The position numbers were made by a program, and so were the translations under genes. A stretch of DNA of 64,000 bases, taken from contig NZ_SMSK01000002.1 in assembly GCF_004354985.1 (NCBI RefSeq), positions 454,570 through 518,569 of the forward strand. Direction: 5' to 3'. Below, one piece after another: positions 9,444 through 18,892 of the stretch. The stretch comes from Segetibacter sp. 3557_3 (GTDB lineage Bacteria; Bacteroidota; Bacteroidia; Chitinophagales; Chitinophagaceae). Position 1 is the first letter of the stretch; the number at the start of each line of letters is the position of its first letter. The notes under the pieces were generated by a model. The model searched no databases. It saw nothing but the letters and a program-made list of their open reading frames with translations, and had not been told where the DNA came from.

Positions 9444-10271
9444 ATGGATGAGCAGTATTTACAAGTTGAAGAACGCAGCGGATATTCAGTGCTCGTAGAA
9501 CAAAATGAGATTGCTTCCGACTTTCTGGAACGACAGGTTATCATCGACACTTACCTGCCAACCAATGTGGCACATACCGGTAACTTAAATCTTTTACTGC
9601 TCAACGATGGCCAGGACCTACTAAAAATCGACTTCGCGGAGATCCTGCACAAGTTGATGATCAACGGGGCTATTGAACCATTGATTTGCGTAGGGGTACA
9701 TTGCGGTCCTGACCGCAAAATGGAATATGGTACGGAATGCCAGGCCGACTATAAGGGACGAGGTGCAAGAGCAGGTTTATACACGAAGTTTATCTTCGAT
9801 GAACTGTTGCCTTTTATCCGGAAAACGTATCATATACCATCTTTCAAAGAAAAGTCCTTCGCGGGATTTTCGCTTGGTGGACTTAGCGCCATGGATATCG
9901 TTTGGAATCATGCAAGCGAGTTTTCGAAGGTGGGTGTTTTTAGTGGCTCCTTATGGTGGCGACGCAAAGCATATGATGAAGGCTACGACGATGAACTGGA
10001 CCGTATCATGCACCTCCAGGTTCGCAAAGGTCAGCTTCATCCGTGGTTACAGTTCTTTTTTCAATGTGGTGCGCTCGACGAGGAAAATGACCGTAACAAC
10101 AATGGGGTAATCGATTCGATAGATGATACACTCGATATGATCCTTCAACTCAAACTTAAGGGATACACCGATAAGCATATCCGTTACCTTGAGTTAAAAG
10201 ACGGGCGGCACGACGTAGAGAGCTGGGCACGGGCCCTGCCTGACTTTTTAAAATGGGGCTGGGGAAGATAA
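9444..10271 (+). CDS. Esterase, alpha/beta-hydrolase (esterase D / enterochelin-esterase-like)
   Basis: A 275-residue putative esterase. The nucleophile elbow is GFSLGG with Ser143. A histidine near the end (GRHDVESW, His256) and an acidic residue near 212 (CGALDEEND) fit a Ser-Asp-His triad in the usual order. A short acidic loop, DRNNNGVIDS (216-225), resembles a calcium-binding loop; that is unusual and unproven. There is no signal peptide, so it is probably cytoplasmic. It is divergent from the ATP-grasp/GCS2 operon and may hydrolyse an ester of the product or of a related compound. The ATG at 9444 gives a clean start; another ATG lies 5 bases earlier but is out of frame. Confidence 0.8.
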   Translation: MDEQYLQVEERSGYSVLVEQNEIASDFLERQVIIDTYLPTNVAHTGNLNLLLLNDGQDLLKIDFAEILHKLMINGAIEPLICVGVHCGPDRKMEYGTECQADYKGRGARAGLYTKFIFDELLPFIRKTYHIPSFKEKSFAGFSLGGLSAMDIVWNHASEFSKVGVFSGSLWWRRKAYDEGYDDELDRIMHLQVRKGQLHPWLQFFFQCGALDEENDRNNNGVIDSIDDTLDMILQLKLKGYTDKHIRYLELKDGRHDVESWARALPDFLKWGWGR

Positions 10272-10313
10272 GCGTTGTTCAAGGTATGGGCTATTACGGT
10301 ATTAGGTATAACT

Positions 10314-10352
10314 AAAAAGTAAAAAGCGGCCAACAGCCGCTTTTTACTTTTT
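10314..10352. terminator. Bidirectional terminator between the esterase and TonB receptor genes
   Basis: A perfect 17-bp stem (AAAAAGTAAAAAGCGGC, 10314-10330, against its complement at 10336-10352) with loop CAACA. The A-rich and T-rich arms give a T-run on both strands. It serves the esterase (plus strand, stop at 10271) and the convergent TonB receptor gene (minus strand, stop at 10420). Confidence 0.85.
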
Positions 10353-10419
10353 AATCTTCACTCACACCATATAGCTCAATACCATATACCTCAATACCCA
10401 ATACCGCTAACCTAAACCA

Positions 10420-13400
10420 TTAATTAAAAAGGTATCTCACTCCCAGCTGACCCTGCCAGCGCGAAAAGATTGCGGTATTGTCCTGGAAGCTGTTTACAAA
10501 TGGGATTTGATTTGCTGCATCCTGGTAAGGAAAAGAGTACCGGGGTTTACCAAAGTTTGGATCGCCGGGAGTTGAAACAAGGCCTTCATATTTGAGGAAG
10601 CTTGCCGCGTTCTGGCTTGTATTAAATGGTGTGGATACCGTCTTGCTTATTCCCCAATTCTTATTAACGAAGTTACCCAGGTTGATCATGTCGAAAGAGA
10701 CCCTCAATGTATGGCGGTCTTTTCCGGTATTGAAATAAAAGTCCTGTGTTATGTTGAGATCAAGACGCTTAAAATAAGGGAGCACAACCGCGTTGCGTTC
10801 TGCAACTTGTCCGCGATGGGTACTCATATACGGATCCTGGCTAATAAAGTTATTTAGCTGGTTCCATATCTGTGCAGGTGTACGGGTATCGGTGATAACC
10901 CCTCCACCCGTATTTACCGGAACAAGGATGATTTCGCTTTGGTTACGGGGAATGTAAATGAGGTCATTATTACCGCCTGTGCCATCATTATTCGGGTCGC
11001 CGGTATAGGTATATGAAACCGCACCTGTTTGCGGAATATTTGTGCTTGAAGGACTTGGTGCGGCCTCAAATATCAACCCTATTGATGTTGCATAGTGTTT
11101 GCCGTACTCTTTCCGGTACGATGCCTGGGCGATCACACGGTGTGGCTGGTAAAAGTTAGGGTAGCCGAGCTCTGCAGCATTCGGGTCATTACTTACCGGC
11201 CGGTCCCTCCACATGCTCTGTGCAATTGACCCGCCGTCGTTGAGTGTTTTTGCATCGGTATAGGTGTAGGCAACACTCGTGTACAGGTTACGGAAAGTTT
11301 TCTGCAATTGAAGGGTTGCTACGGAAGCATAACCTTTGGAGTAATTCTGCATCAGGATGGCACTGCTGATATTTGGATCGGTGACAGTGTTCTGCGTGCC
11401 GGCATTTGCTCCCGTTGCTGGTATAGGTCCGTATATCCGCTGCGACGAAAAGCGCGTTCTAGTATCTGGTCCGGCAAACTGGGTCCCGGTTGTTCCCAGG
11501 TTTACGTTTTCGAAATTCACCGCATTGATCTCTTTTGAATAGGTGAACTCGGCTGTAGCAACGATGTTCCCCGGTAGTTTCTGGTCAACCGCTAAACTTG
11601 CTTTCAAAACCTGCGGATATTTGAATTCTTTATCCGTAAAGACCAGGTTATACGAAGTATTGGCCGCACCCGCTGCAGGACGATAAGCATTTACATCAGG
11701 GTTAAAAGCGACATTGCTCGTAACAACGGAACCAAACTGAACCCCGTTATTACTTGCCTGGTTGCTGATGTAAACAAATGGAGGTGGACCTGAGAACGAA
11801 CCTACACCACCGCGAACCTGTGTCTTTTGGTTTTTAAATACGTCCCAATTGATACCAACGCGTGGTGAAACCAGGATGTTTGTGCCTGGCTTTTGTCCAA
11901 CGTCATAGGATTTGCCGTCGCGGAAAATGAGCGCGGGCACATTTGGATTAGATTCAAAATTGTCATCAAAGATGGGTGCGTCGATACGCAGTCCGTAGGT
12001 TAGCGTGAAGTTGTCTTGTACCCGCCATTTATCCTGTGCAAAAAATCCCAATTCCGTAGCACCGATGTTTGCAAAAGGAAAAGATCCGTCCTTGGTAAGG
12101 GCATAAGATAGGAGGTAGCTTCGGGCATTCGCGGTTCCAAGGTTCGCACTATTGTAAAAATCGGTAAGCGAGTTAAACACGTACAATCCCTGGTAATTTG
12201 GTGCAAAGCCGTTCTTAAACGTTTTTTTGTAGTTCTGTGTGCCAAAGGTAAACTCGTGGCGACCGGTGTAGTAAGTAAAAATATCCGATAGCTGCAGGAT
12301 ATCCGTATTCAGCAGGTTGTTGTAGGTAAATGGCTCATACCCGAAGCTCGTATAAGTTGCGCCCTGGCCATTTAAAATGTCAACGAGTGGAAAGGTTCCA
12401 CTGGCAAGGGGAGAACGGAAATCCCTAAGTGCCGTATATCCAACCTGTAACTTGTTGCTGAACCGGCTGCTGAACCTGGTGTTCAACTCCCCGATAACAA
12501 TGTTGAAGTTGTTATTAATTGTATATCCGTTACCACTGAAAGGCAGGCCGGTATTTGAAGGTTGTCTTGAACCAACTGCTCCGCTGTTGCTGGCCGTAAT
12601 GTCGCGCAGCGATTTTAAGTAGTTGTATTTGATGGTAAAGGTGTTTGACTCATTGATGTTCCAGTCGAGTCGAATGGTGGCCTTGTCGCTGTGTGTTCGA
12701 TAATTGTAATCCTGGTATACACCAGGATCGTATCCAAACTTGGTAATGAGATACTGTTTTAACGCATCGAGCGTATCTGCTATCGCCTGTGAAGTAATGC
12801 CCGGGACTGCTGTTTGCCCGGGTTTATTTGCAACCAGTCCCGTAGCTGGTTGACTGATCCGTTCCTGCTCGCCGCTCACAAACACGAACAACTTATTTGG
12901 AACGATCGCACCACCAAAGGAAACTCCCCTCAGATTGTATTCAAAAACCGGTTTGGGAACAGTACTGGTCCGAACCCTGTACCCCTGCAACTCCGGGTTC
13001 CGGATATAGGTATAAACCGAACCTTTAAACTGGTTTGTTCCGCTTCGGGTAACGGAATTGATCCCGGCTCCGGAGAAACCGCCTTGTCGCACATCATAAG
13101 GCGAAACGTTTACCTGTATCTGGTCAATCGCATCAAGGCTTATCGGCTGTGAATTTGTTTGTCCACCTAAGGTCGACGATAGTCCAAACGCATTATTAAA
13201 ATTGGCTCCATCGACGGTGACATTATTGTAAAGGTTGTTCCTCCCCCCAAAACTCTGGCCATTCGATGACGGGGTCAGCTTTGTAAAGTCTTGCAGGCTC
13301 CTGTTTATGGTTGGCAGCCGCTCAATTTGCGACCGGCTTATAATCTCCTGGCTGCCGGTTCTGCTACTATTGAAAACCCTGTCGGGCCTCGTTGAAACAA

Positions 13401-13755
13401 CGGTAACACCTTCCAGCGATGCACTTGAGGGCATCAGCTTGATATCAGCGTTGAACTCCTGGCCGAGTAACAAGGTGACGTTCTGTTGCGTTTCGGTTTT
13501 ATAACCCACAAATGAAACAGTGATTTCATATGGCCCGCCAATCCTCGCATTGGGTAAATTGTAACGCCCATCTCTTCTTGTTGTCGTAGAATATTTGGTG
13601 CCCGTAGGCGTATGCGTGGCAGTCACGGTTGCTCCTGCTACACCACCATTCTGATCTGAGACTATGCCGCGTATTTCAGATGTGGTCTCCTGTGCGAAGG
13701 ATTGCAAAGAAAGTAGGATGAGGAACATCCACACTAAGGCAGTTGTTGTTTTCAT
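10420..13755 (-). CDS. TonB-dependent receptor, Oar-like, with carboxypeptidase-regulatory N-terminal domain
   Basis: A 1111-residue outer-membrane receptor. A signal peptide is visible (MKTTTALVWMFLILLSLQSFA). It is followed by a carboxypeptidase-regulatory/CarbopepD-like domain (TSEIRGIVSDQNGGVAGATV to about residue 110), a plug domain (VFNSSRTGSQEIISRSQIER to about 240) and a long beta barrel ending in WQGQLGVRYLFN, the aromatic terminus expected for barrel assembly. It should take up a large substrate using TonB energy; the substrate is unknown. No SusD gene is adjacent, which argues against a standard polysaccharide-utilisation pair. The neighbouring receptor at 14018-17179 is a paralog with the same layout and ending. 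Confidence 0.88.
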   Translation of the reverse strand: MKTTTALVWMFLILLSLQSFAQETTSEIRGIVSDQNGGVAGATVTATHTPTGTKYSTTTRRDGRYNLPNARIGGPYEITVSFVGYKTETQQNVTLLLGQEFNADIKLMPSSASLEGVTVVSTRPDRVFNSSRTGSQEIISRSQIERLPTINRSLQDFTKLTPSSNGQSFGGRNNLYNNVTVDGANFNNAFGLSSTLGGQTNSQPISLDAIDQIQVNVSPYDVRQGGFSGAGINSVTRSGTNQFKGSVYTYIRNPELQGYRVRTSTVPKPVFEYNLRGVSFGGAIVPNKLFVFVSGEQERISQPATGLVANKPGQTAVPGITSQAIADTLDALKQYLITKFGYDPGVYQDYNYRTHSDKATIRLDWNINESNTFTIKYNYLKSLRDITASNSGAVGSRQPSNTGLPFSGNGYTINNNFNIVIGELNTRFSSRFSNKLQVGYTALRDFRSPLASGTFPLVDILNGQGATYTSFGYEPFTYNNLLNTDILQLSDIFTYYTGRHEFTFGTQNYKKTFKNGFAPNYQGLYVFNSLTDFYNSANLGTANARSYLLSYALTKDGSFPFANIGATELGFFAQDKWRVQDNFTLTYGLRIDAPIFDDNFESNPNVPALIFRDGKSYDVGQKPGTNILVSPRVGINWDVFKNQKTQVRGGVGSFSGPPPFVYISNQASNNGVQFGSVVTSNVAFNPDVNAYRPAAGAANTSYNLVFTDKEFKYPQVLKASLAVDQKLPGNIVATAEFTYSKEINAVNFENVNLGTTGTQFAGPDTRTRFSSQRIYGPIPATGANAGTQNTVTDPNISSAILMQNYSKGYASVATLQLQKTFRNLYTSVAYTYTDAKTLNDGGSIAQSMWRDRPVSNDPNAAELGYPNFYQPHRVIAQASYRKEYGKHYATSIGLIFEAAPSPSSTNIPQTGAVSYTYTGDPNNDGTGGNNDLIYIPRNQSEIILVPVNTGGGVITDTRTPAQIWNQLNNFISQDPYMSTHRGQVAERNAVVLPYFKRLDLNITQDFYFNTGKDRHTLRVSFDMINLGNFVNKNWGISKTVSTPFNTSQNAASFLKYEGLVSTPGDPNFGKPRYSFPYQDAANQIPFVNSFQDNTAIFSRWQGQLGVRYLFN

Positions 13756-13970
13756 GTTTTGGAGGTTTGTATAACATCGCTCCCGGTTATAGTGAGAACG
13801 ATAATGTCATGATACAGCAGCAGATCTACGGGCTAAGACAAGCTCTTGTGCAACTCCGATGCTTATACAGGGGCCTATTTTTAGTAGCCTGATATAAATA
13901 GCATATGGAGTGGCGGTCCTGCATCTGGTTTTTATTCAAGACCTAAATACGGTCATACCATCAAATAAAA

Positions 13971-13993
13971 ACCCCCACCTTGTTGGGTGGGGG
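13971..13993 (-). terminator. Rho-independent terminator after the upstream TonB receptor gene
   Basis: On the minus strand CCCCCACC pairs with GGTGGGGG across a six-base loop (CAACAA) and is followed by TTTTTATTTG. It begins about 25 bases past the receptor stop codon at 14018. The G+C-rich stem and T-run are typical. Confidence 0.85.
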
Positions 13994-14017
13994 CTGTTGT
14001 AACTTTTACAGTAACGA

Positions 14018-17000
14018 CTAATTAAATGAGTAACGAAGACCAAGTTGTCCCTGGAACCTTGAACCGAAGGTTACGCTCCATGGATCTTGTGGATTAAAGT
14101 TGTATCCTTTTCCAGCAAACGCTCCGCTGGTTCTGTTGATAACCGATAACAGGTTATAAGCCTGGTTGCTAACATTATACTGTCTGCCCCAGCTGCGGTT
14201 TAACAGGTTGGTAAAATTAAACACGTCGAATGTGATCTGCAGGGTGTGTTTTACGTCGTTTGTGGTGATGTAAAAGTCCTGTGCAAAGCGCATGTCAATT
14301 ACGTGTTCCCATGGTGTACTGCTGCCGTTTCTTTCTGTATAATTTCCGCGGCGGCTATTCAGGTATTTGTTTGCCGTAACATACTTGTCAAAATCTTCAG
14401 CCTGCTGCGCTGCAGTTCTTGAAACTGCAGTACCCGCACCGTTTAGCTGGTCCACAAACTTGATCTCAGAAAGATTCCTTGGAATGTAAGCCAGGTCGTT
14501 ACCAAAACGCCCGTCGCTGTTAAGATCACCATTCACAAGGTATGTCATTCTTTGGCCGGAGTTGCCGGAGTAAAACAAGGCAATAGACGTTCTCAGGTAT
14601 TTGGTATAGTTCACGTTATAGCTGAAAACACCGGTGATACGATGGGTAAGCGCATAGTTCGATGTTGCCAATGGTGCATTGTTCGCATCTCCGACAACCT
14701 GGGTGAATTCCCAATTCGAGAGGGCTGTAGAACTAGCTGCGCTGTTGATCTCAGTAGCGTCGTTGTGGTTGTACGCCAGGGATGCAAAACCATTCTTCCA
14801 GTTCTTGCTAAACTGCGCGGTCAGGTTGTAAGAATAACCTTTATCAGTATTGCTAATCAGGATGGCGTTGGTAATGTTGGGATTTAATCTTCTGCCACCC
14901 GTGTTTGTAGAGGAAGAGTAAGCCACCCTTTTGTCGAAACCATTGTTGTATGCCTGGTCAACGATGCCAACGGTCGGTGCAAGGTTTACATCCTTGTACA
15001 ATACGTTGTTGATGGTTTTAGAATACATCGCTTCAAATGTTGCGTTGATACCAAGGGGTAGCTTTACATCTGTGGCAAGGTTAAAGCGCGCAACCTGTGG
15101 AAACTTAAAGTTCCGGTCGATCAGGTTTGTTTCGAAAGTACGGCCGGCAGTACCCAATGAACTTTGCTTGTTTGGATCAGGCTGAAATCCACCTGGAATT
15201 GCGGTCAGCACTTCGTTTGCAGGTGTATTGGCATTGTCACTGATATTCACCGTGTTGAACAATAAGCCAGTGTTCGTAAATTGGTTTGATATCCATACAA
15301 ACGGTACACGACCGGTGAAGATACCCGCACCACCACGAAGGATCACACGTTTATTGCCTTCAACGTCGTAGTTAAAGCCAACCCGTGGCGACCAGAGCAA
15401 TTGCTTGTTTGGAACATATGAAGTCGAGTATTTTCCACCAAAAGTTGAGTCAACCTGTTTGTTAAAACCAGGTGCATCCTGGATCACCGGCATGTCTGCC
15501 CTGATACCCATAGTGATCCTGAAAGCTGAATTCACCTGGATCTCATCCTGTGCATAGAAACCCAGTTGTGCAGCTGCAAACCGGGCCGAAGGTCTTGGAT
15601 CACCTGGAATGTTCGAAGAGGTGATCTGTACCTGGCGTGGGTTGTTGTTTTTAAAATCCTGGATACTCGCAAAAGACCAACGTCCGTTTACGTTATTAAT
15701 GAAAAGGTTTCTAAACCTGAAAAACTCGTTGTGTGTACCAACCGTGAAGGTGTGTTTGCCACGGAAGATTTTAAGGTTATCGGTGATTTCGAAGATATCC
15801 TGGTCAAGCTCATTTGCAACAGAACTCCTCTCAGAACCAAACTGGATAACACCTGAGCCTTTGTTGATCTCAACAAAAGGGAAAGTAGGTCCGGTTAAAG
15901 AACGGGCGTCGCGGATGCGGTGAAGACCAAGAATAAGGTTATTAGACACCCGGTTGCTAAAGCGACTTCTTACCTCAGCAACAGTGATGTTCTGTTTGTT
16001 TGCAAACCGGTAAGCATTGCTTCCATAACGGAAAAGGGTGCGCGAACGTGAAATGTTGTCGTCAAAGGCGTCAATGAAATTGTGCCTGAGCGTTAAACGG
16101 TGTTTTTCGGTAACGTTCCAGTCAAGTCTTCCGAAAAGCTTATTGCTTTCTGTAGCTGCAGCAAAGGGAGTGATATTACCTACATCGTACTGGTATTTGG
16201 TATTTACAAATTCTGCCAGGTCCTGGGCCTCTGCAGTTGTCAACAATGCATCCTGCTCGCCTGCATTGTAAAGTGTAGGAGCGGTTCTCCGCGTCATTTC
16301 GCCATTGATAAAGAAGAACAATTTATTGGGTATAATAGCACCGCCAAGGCGAACACCATATTGCTTGTCGGTGAAAGCGGTCGACTTTACCTTGGTAATA
16401 GGGTCAGAGCCAATGGTGTTCTGGTTCCTCACAAAGTAGTAAGCCGAACCATCAAGCTTATTGGTTCCAGAACGCGTAACCGCGTTTACACCACCGCCGG
16501 TAAAATTGCCGTAAGTAATGTCATAAGGCGCAAGTACAACCTGTATTTCCTGGATCGCATCTAAAGAGATTGGTGTTGTTCCGGCAGGTCCGCCCGGTGC
16601 ACCAGATGACGAAAGACCAAAAACGTCGTTGTTTACCGCACCGTCGATGGTAATATTATTAAACCTGTTGTGTGCACCACCAAAAGAGTTGCCATTTGCC
16701 TGTGGGGTAAGACGGGTATAATCCTGCAAGCTCCTGCTTAGGGAGGGCAGGGCTGCAATTTGTGCCCGGCTAATGCTTGTAGATGCGCCGGTTTGCCTTC
16801 TTGCGCCGGCTGCGTTTGTTGTTACAACTACCTCAGAAAGCCTTGAACCGGATGAGTTCAGGTCAATGTCAACCCGGGTATTTTCGCCCAGCGACAGCAT
16901 GATGCTGTCTTGTGTAAACGTAGTGTAGCCCACAAACGATGCCTCAACCCTGTATGGCCCACCAGGTATAAGGTTAACCAGGTTGTAAACACCTTTTGCA

Positions 17001-17179
17001 AGGCTGCCGGTACGATATACGGTTCCCGAAGGGAGGTGAGTCGCCGTTATCGTTGCCCCTGCGAGCTTCTCAGTTGCATTGCCAACGACTCCTGAAATGC
17101 TACTTGTCGTTACCTGTGCGGCCAGCGCAAAAGGTGTGATTAAAACGACCAATAGCTGTAGAATTCTTCTTTTCAACAT
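14018..17179 (-). CDS. TonB-dependent receptor, Oar-like
   Basis: A 1053-residue outer-membrane receptor, paralogous to the next gene downstream. It has a signal peptide (MLKRRILQLLVVLITPFALAAQ), a carboxypeptidase-regulatory domain (SSISGVVGNATEKLAGATIT, about residues 25-110), a plug domain with the DIDLNSSGSRLSEVVVT and SRAQIAALPSLSRSLQDY motifs, and a barrel ending GRFQGQLGLRYSFN-like residues. It transports an unknown substrate with TonB energy. The two receptors sit in tandem, each ended by its own terminator, so they may be regulated separately; they likely arose by gene duplication. There is no SusD-like partner. Confidence 0.87.
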   Translation of the reverse strand: MLKRRILQLLVVLITPFALAAQVTTSSISGVVGNATEKLAGATITATHLPSGTVYRTGSLAKGVYNLVNLIPGGPYRVEASFVGYTTFTQDSIMLSLGENTRVDIDLNSSGSRLSEVVVTTNAAGARRQTGASTSISRAQIAALPSLSRSLQDYTRLTPQANGNSFGGAHNRFNNITIDGAVNNDVFGLSSSGAPGGPAGTTPISLDAIQEIQVVLAPYDITYGNFTGGGVNAVTRSGTNKLDGSAYYFVRNQNTIGSDPITKVKSTAFTDKQYGVRLGGAIIPNKLFFFINGEMTRRTAPTLYNAGEQDALLTTAEAQDLAEFVNTKYQYDVGNITPFAAATESNKLFGRLDWNVTEKHRLTLRHNFIDAFDDNISRSRTLFRYGSNAYRFANKQNITVAEVRSRFSNRVSNNLILGLHRIRDARSLTGPTFPFVEINKGSGVIQFGSERSSVANELDQDIFEITDNLKIFRGKHTFTVGTHNEFFRFRNLFINNVNGRWSFASIQDFKNNNPRQVQITSSNIPGDPRPSARFAAAQLGFYAQDEIQVNSAFRITMGIRADMPVIQDAPGFNKQVDSTFGGKYSTSYVPNKQLLWSPRVGFNYDVEGNKRVILRGGAGIFTGRVPFVWISNQFTNTGLLFNTVNISDNANTPANEVLTAIPGGFQPDPNKQSSLGTAGRTFETNLIDRNFKFPQVARFNLATDVKLPLGINATFEAMYSKTINNVLYKDVNLAPTVGIVDQAYNNGFDKRVAYSSSTNTGGRRLNPNITNAILISNTDKGYSYNLTAQFSKNWKNGFASLAYNHNDATEINSAASSTALSNWEFTQVVGDANNAPLATSNYALTHRITGVFSYNVNYTKYLRTSIALFYSGNSGQRMTYLVNGDLNSDGRFGNDLAYIPRNLSEIKFVDQLNGAGTAVSRTAAQQAEDFDKYVTANKYLNSRRGNYTERNGSSTPWEHVIDMRFAQDFYITTNDVKHTLQITFDVFNFTNLLNRSWGRQYNVSNQAYNLLSVINRTSGAFAGKGYNFNPQDPWSVTFGSRFQGQLGLRYSFN

Positions 17180-17369
17180 GTGCTTAAGGTGATTATTTCT
17201 GCAAAGAAACTGAATAAAATATTAAGGCTATGCAGATGATGTTAACATACTATTTTCATTTAACATGACAATCCGGGATCAGATTTAGATGCATCGCGCA
17301 CGGTGATATCTGCCTGCCTGCAGCAAAAACAGGTAAAAGGCTAATACCAATACATTAGAATAATGAACG

Positions 17370-17377
17370 TAAATTTG
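17370..17377 (+). promoter_or_regulatory. Bacteroidota-type -7 element (TAAATTTG) for ribBA
   Basis: TAAATTTG fits the Bacteroidota -7 consensus TAnnTTTG and lies 18 bases upstream of the ATG at 17395, so the leader would be very short. No clear TTTG -33 element was found at the proper spacing, so confidence is moderate. Confidence 0.4.
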
Positions 17378-17394
17378 CCCGGTAAAATGTGTTT

Positions 17395-18603
17395 ATGTTA
17401 GATAGTATTGAAAGTGCAATTGAAGATATAAAGAAGGGCAAGCTCGTAATTGTAGTTGATGACGAAGATCGGGAAAATGAGGGTGACTTTATTACGTCCG
17501 CACGAAATGCAACCCCCGAGGTTATTAATTTTATGAGCAAGGAAGGCCGTGGACTTATTTGCGTACCCCTCGAAGAAGAGCGTTGCGACAAGCTTGGCCT
17601 TGAACTGATGGTGAATAGTAACACTTCCCTTCACGCTACTCCATTTACGGTTTCGGTCGATCTTTTAGGTAACGGCTGTACCACCGGAATTTCAGCACAC
17701 GACAGGAGTAAAACCGTGCAGGCACTAATTGACCCTGGAACAGTTCCGGGTGACCTCGGGCGCCCTGGTCATATATTTCCGTTACGCGCGAAAAAAGGCG
17801 GGGTACTACGGAGAACGGGTCACACCGAAGCCACCATCGATCTTGCACGCCTGGCGGGTCATGAACCTGCTGGTGTATTGGTCGAAATTATCAACGACGA
17901 CGGAACCATGGCGCGTGTTCCGCAATTGGAAGAAATTGCCCGCAAATTCGATCTCAAACTCGTTTCTATAAAGGACCTCATCGAATACCGGCTTAAAAAA
18001 GATACACTTATCGAGGAAATCGTACGGGTCGACATGCCCACTAAGTTTGGCGACTTCAAATTGATTGCCTTCCGCGAAAAAACAACCAGCAGCGAGCACC
18101 TTGCATTGGTAAAAGGCAGTTGGGAGCCGGGTGAACCCGTGCTTACCCGTGTGCACAGCAGCTGCTTCACCGGCGATATTCTTGGCAGTTACCGTTGCGA
18201 TTGCGGCGAACAGCTTCACAAGGCAATGCGCATGGTTGACGAACAAGGCAAAGGCGTAATTGTATACATGAACCAGGAAGGGCGCGGAATTGGCCTTGTT
18301 AACAAGCTAAAAGCTTATAAACTCCAGGAAGAAGGTATGGATACCGTTGAGGCAAACATTCATCTGGGTTTCGGTATGGATGAACGCGACTATGGGGTAG
18401 GGGCGCAGATATTACGTTCTTTGGGCGTCACAAAATTGAGGCTGATGAGCAACAATCCAAAAAAACGCGCTGGCTTAAAGGGGTACGGCCTCGAAATTGT
18501 CGATATCGTTCCCATGCACATCAAACCCAATCCCCACAATCAGAAATACCTGCAAACAAAAAAGGACAAACTCGGCCACGAAATACTAAACGACCTCTTA
18601 TAA
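17395..18603 (+). CDS. ribBA: Bifunctional DHBP synthase / GTP cyclohydrolase II
   Basis: A 402-residue fusion of the first two committed enzymes of riboflavin synthesis. The N-terminal 3,4-dihydroxy-2-butanone-4-phosphate synthase domain shows [11 protein letters not shown] near residues 22-32, the acidic metal-binding cluster, and [16 protein letters not shown] with the catalytic region. The C-terminal GTP cyclohydrolase II domain carries the zinc cysteines ([17 protein letters not shown]) and the [12 protein letters not shown] catalytic block. An in-frame GTG lies two codons upstream at 17389, but the ATG at 17395 gives the standard [16 protein letters not shown] start. No flavin riboswitch is visible upstream. 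The neighbours are unrelated in function. Confidence 0.96.
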   Translation: MLDSIESAIEDIKKGKLVIVVDDEDRENEGDFITSARNATPEVINFMSKEGRGLICVPLEEERCDKLGLELMVNSNTSLHATPFTVSVDLLGNGCTTGISAHDRSKTVQALIDPGTVPGDLGRPGHIFPLRAKKGGVLRRTGHTEATIDLARLAGHEPAGVLVEIINDDGTMARVPQLEEIARKFDLKLVSIKDLIEYRLKKDTLIEEIVRVDMPTKFGDFKLIAFREKTTSSEHLALVKGSWEPGEPVLTRVHSSCFTGDILGSYRCDCGEQLHKAMRMVDEQGKGVIVYMNQEGRGIGLVNKLKAYKLQEEGMDTVEANIHLGFGMDERDYGVGAQILRSLGVTKLRLMSNNPKKRAGLKGYGLEIVDIVPMHIKPNPHNQKYLQTKKDKLGHEILNDLL

Positions 18604-18892
18604 TATAGATCCTGTTACGGGATAGCGTTTTCTCTTACAATAGTAATGCTTTTGGTGACCGGCAGTATCCACTCCGGTTTAGCAGCCGTTGCCACGCTCG
18701 GTTCATCTTTAGTGCTCCCATCGCCGGGGTTCTTACCATAATTAGGTATACATTGGCAGCAATGCGTTTAGTTCTTCTTTAATCACCTGAATAAAGGGAA
18801 GCGACCAAGACAAATTGAAGGCGCCGGAGCCCAGGATCCAGGAATGTTCAGTCTCCTGGTGTCGGGCGTAATAGCTTAATGCAGTAAGCCAC

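Noticed and set aside
17180..17394. FMN riboswitch upstream of ribBA
   Set aside because: The leader is only about 200 bases to the divergent gene, and no conserved FMN-element motifs were seen.
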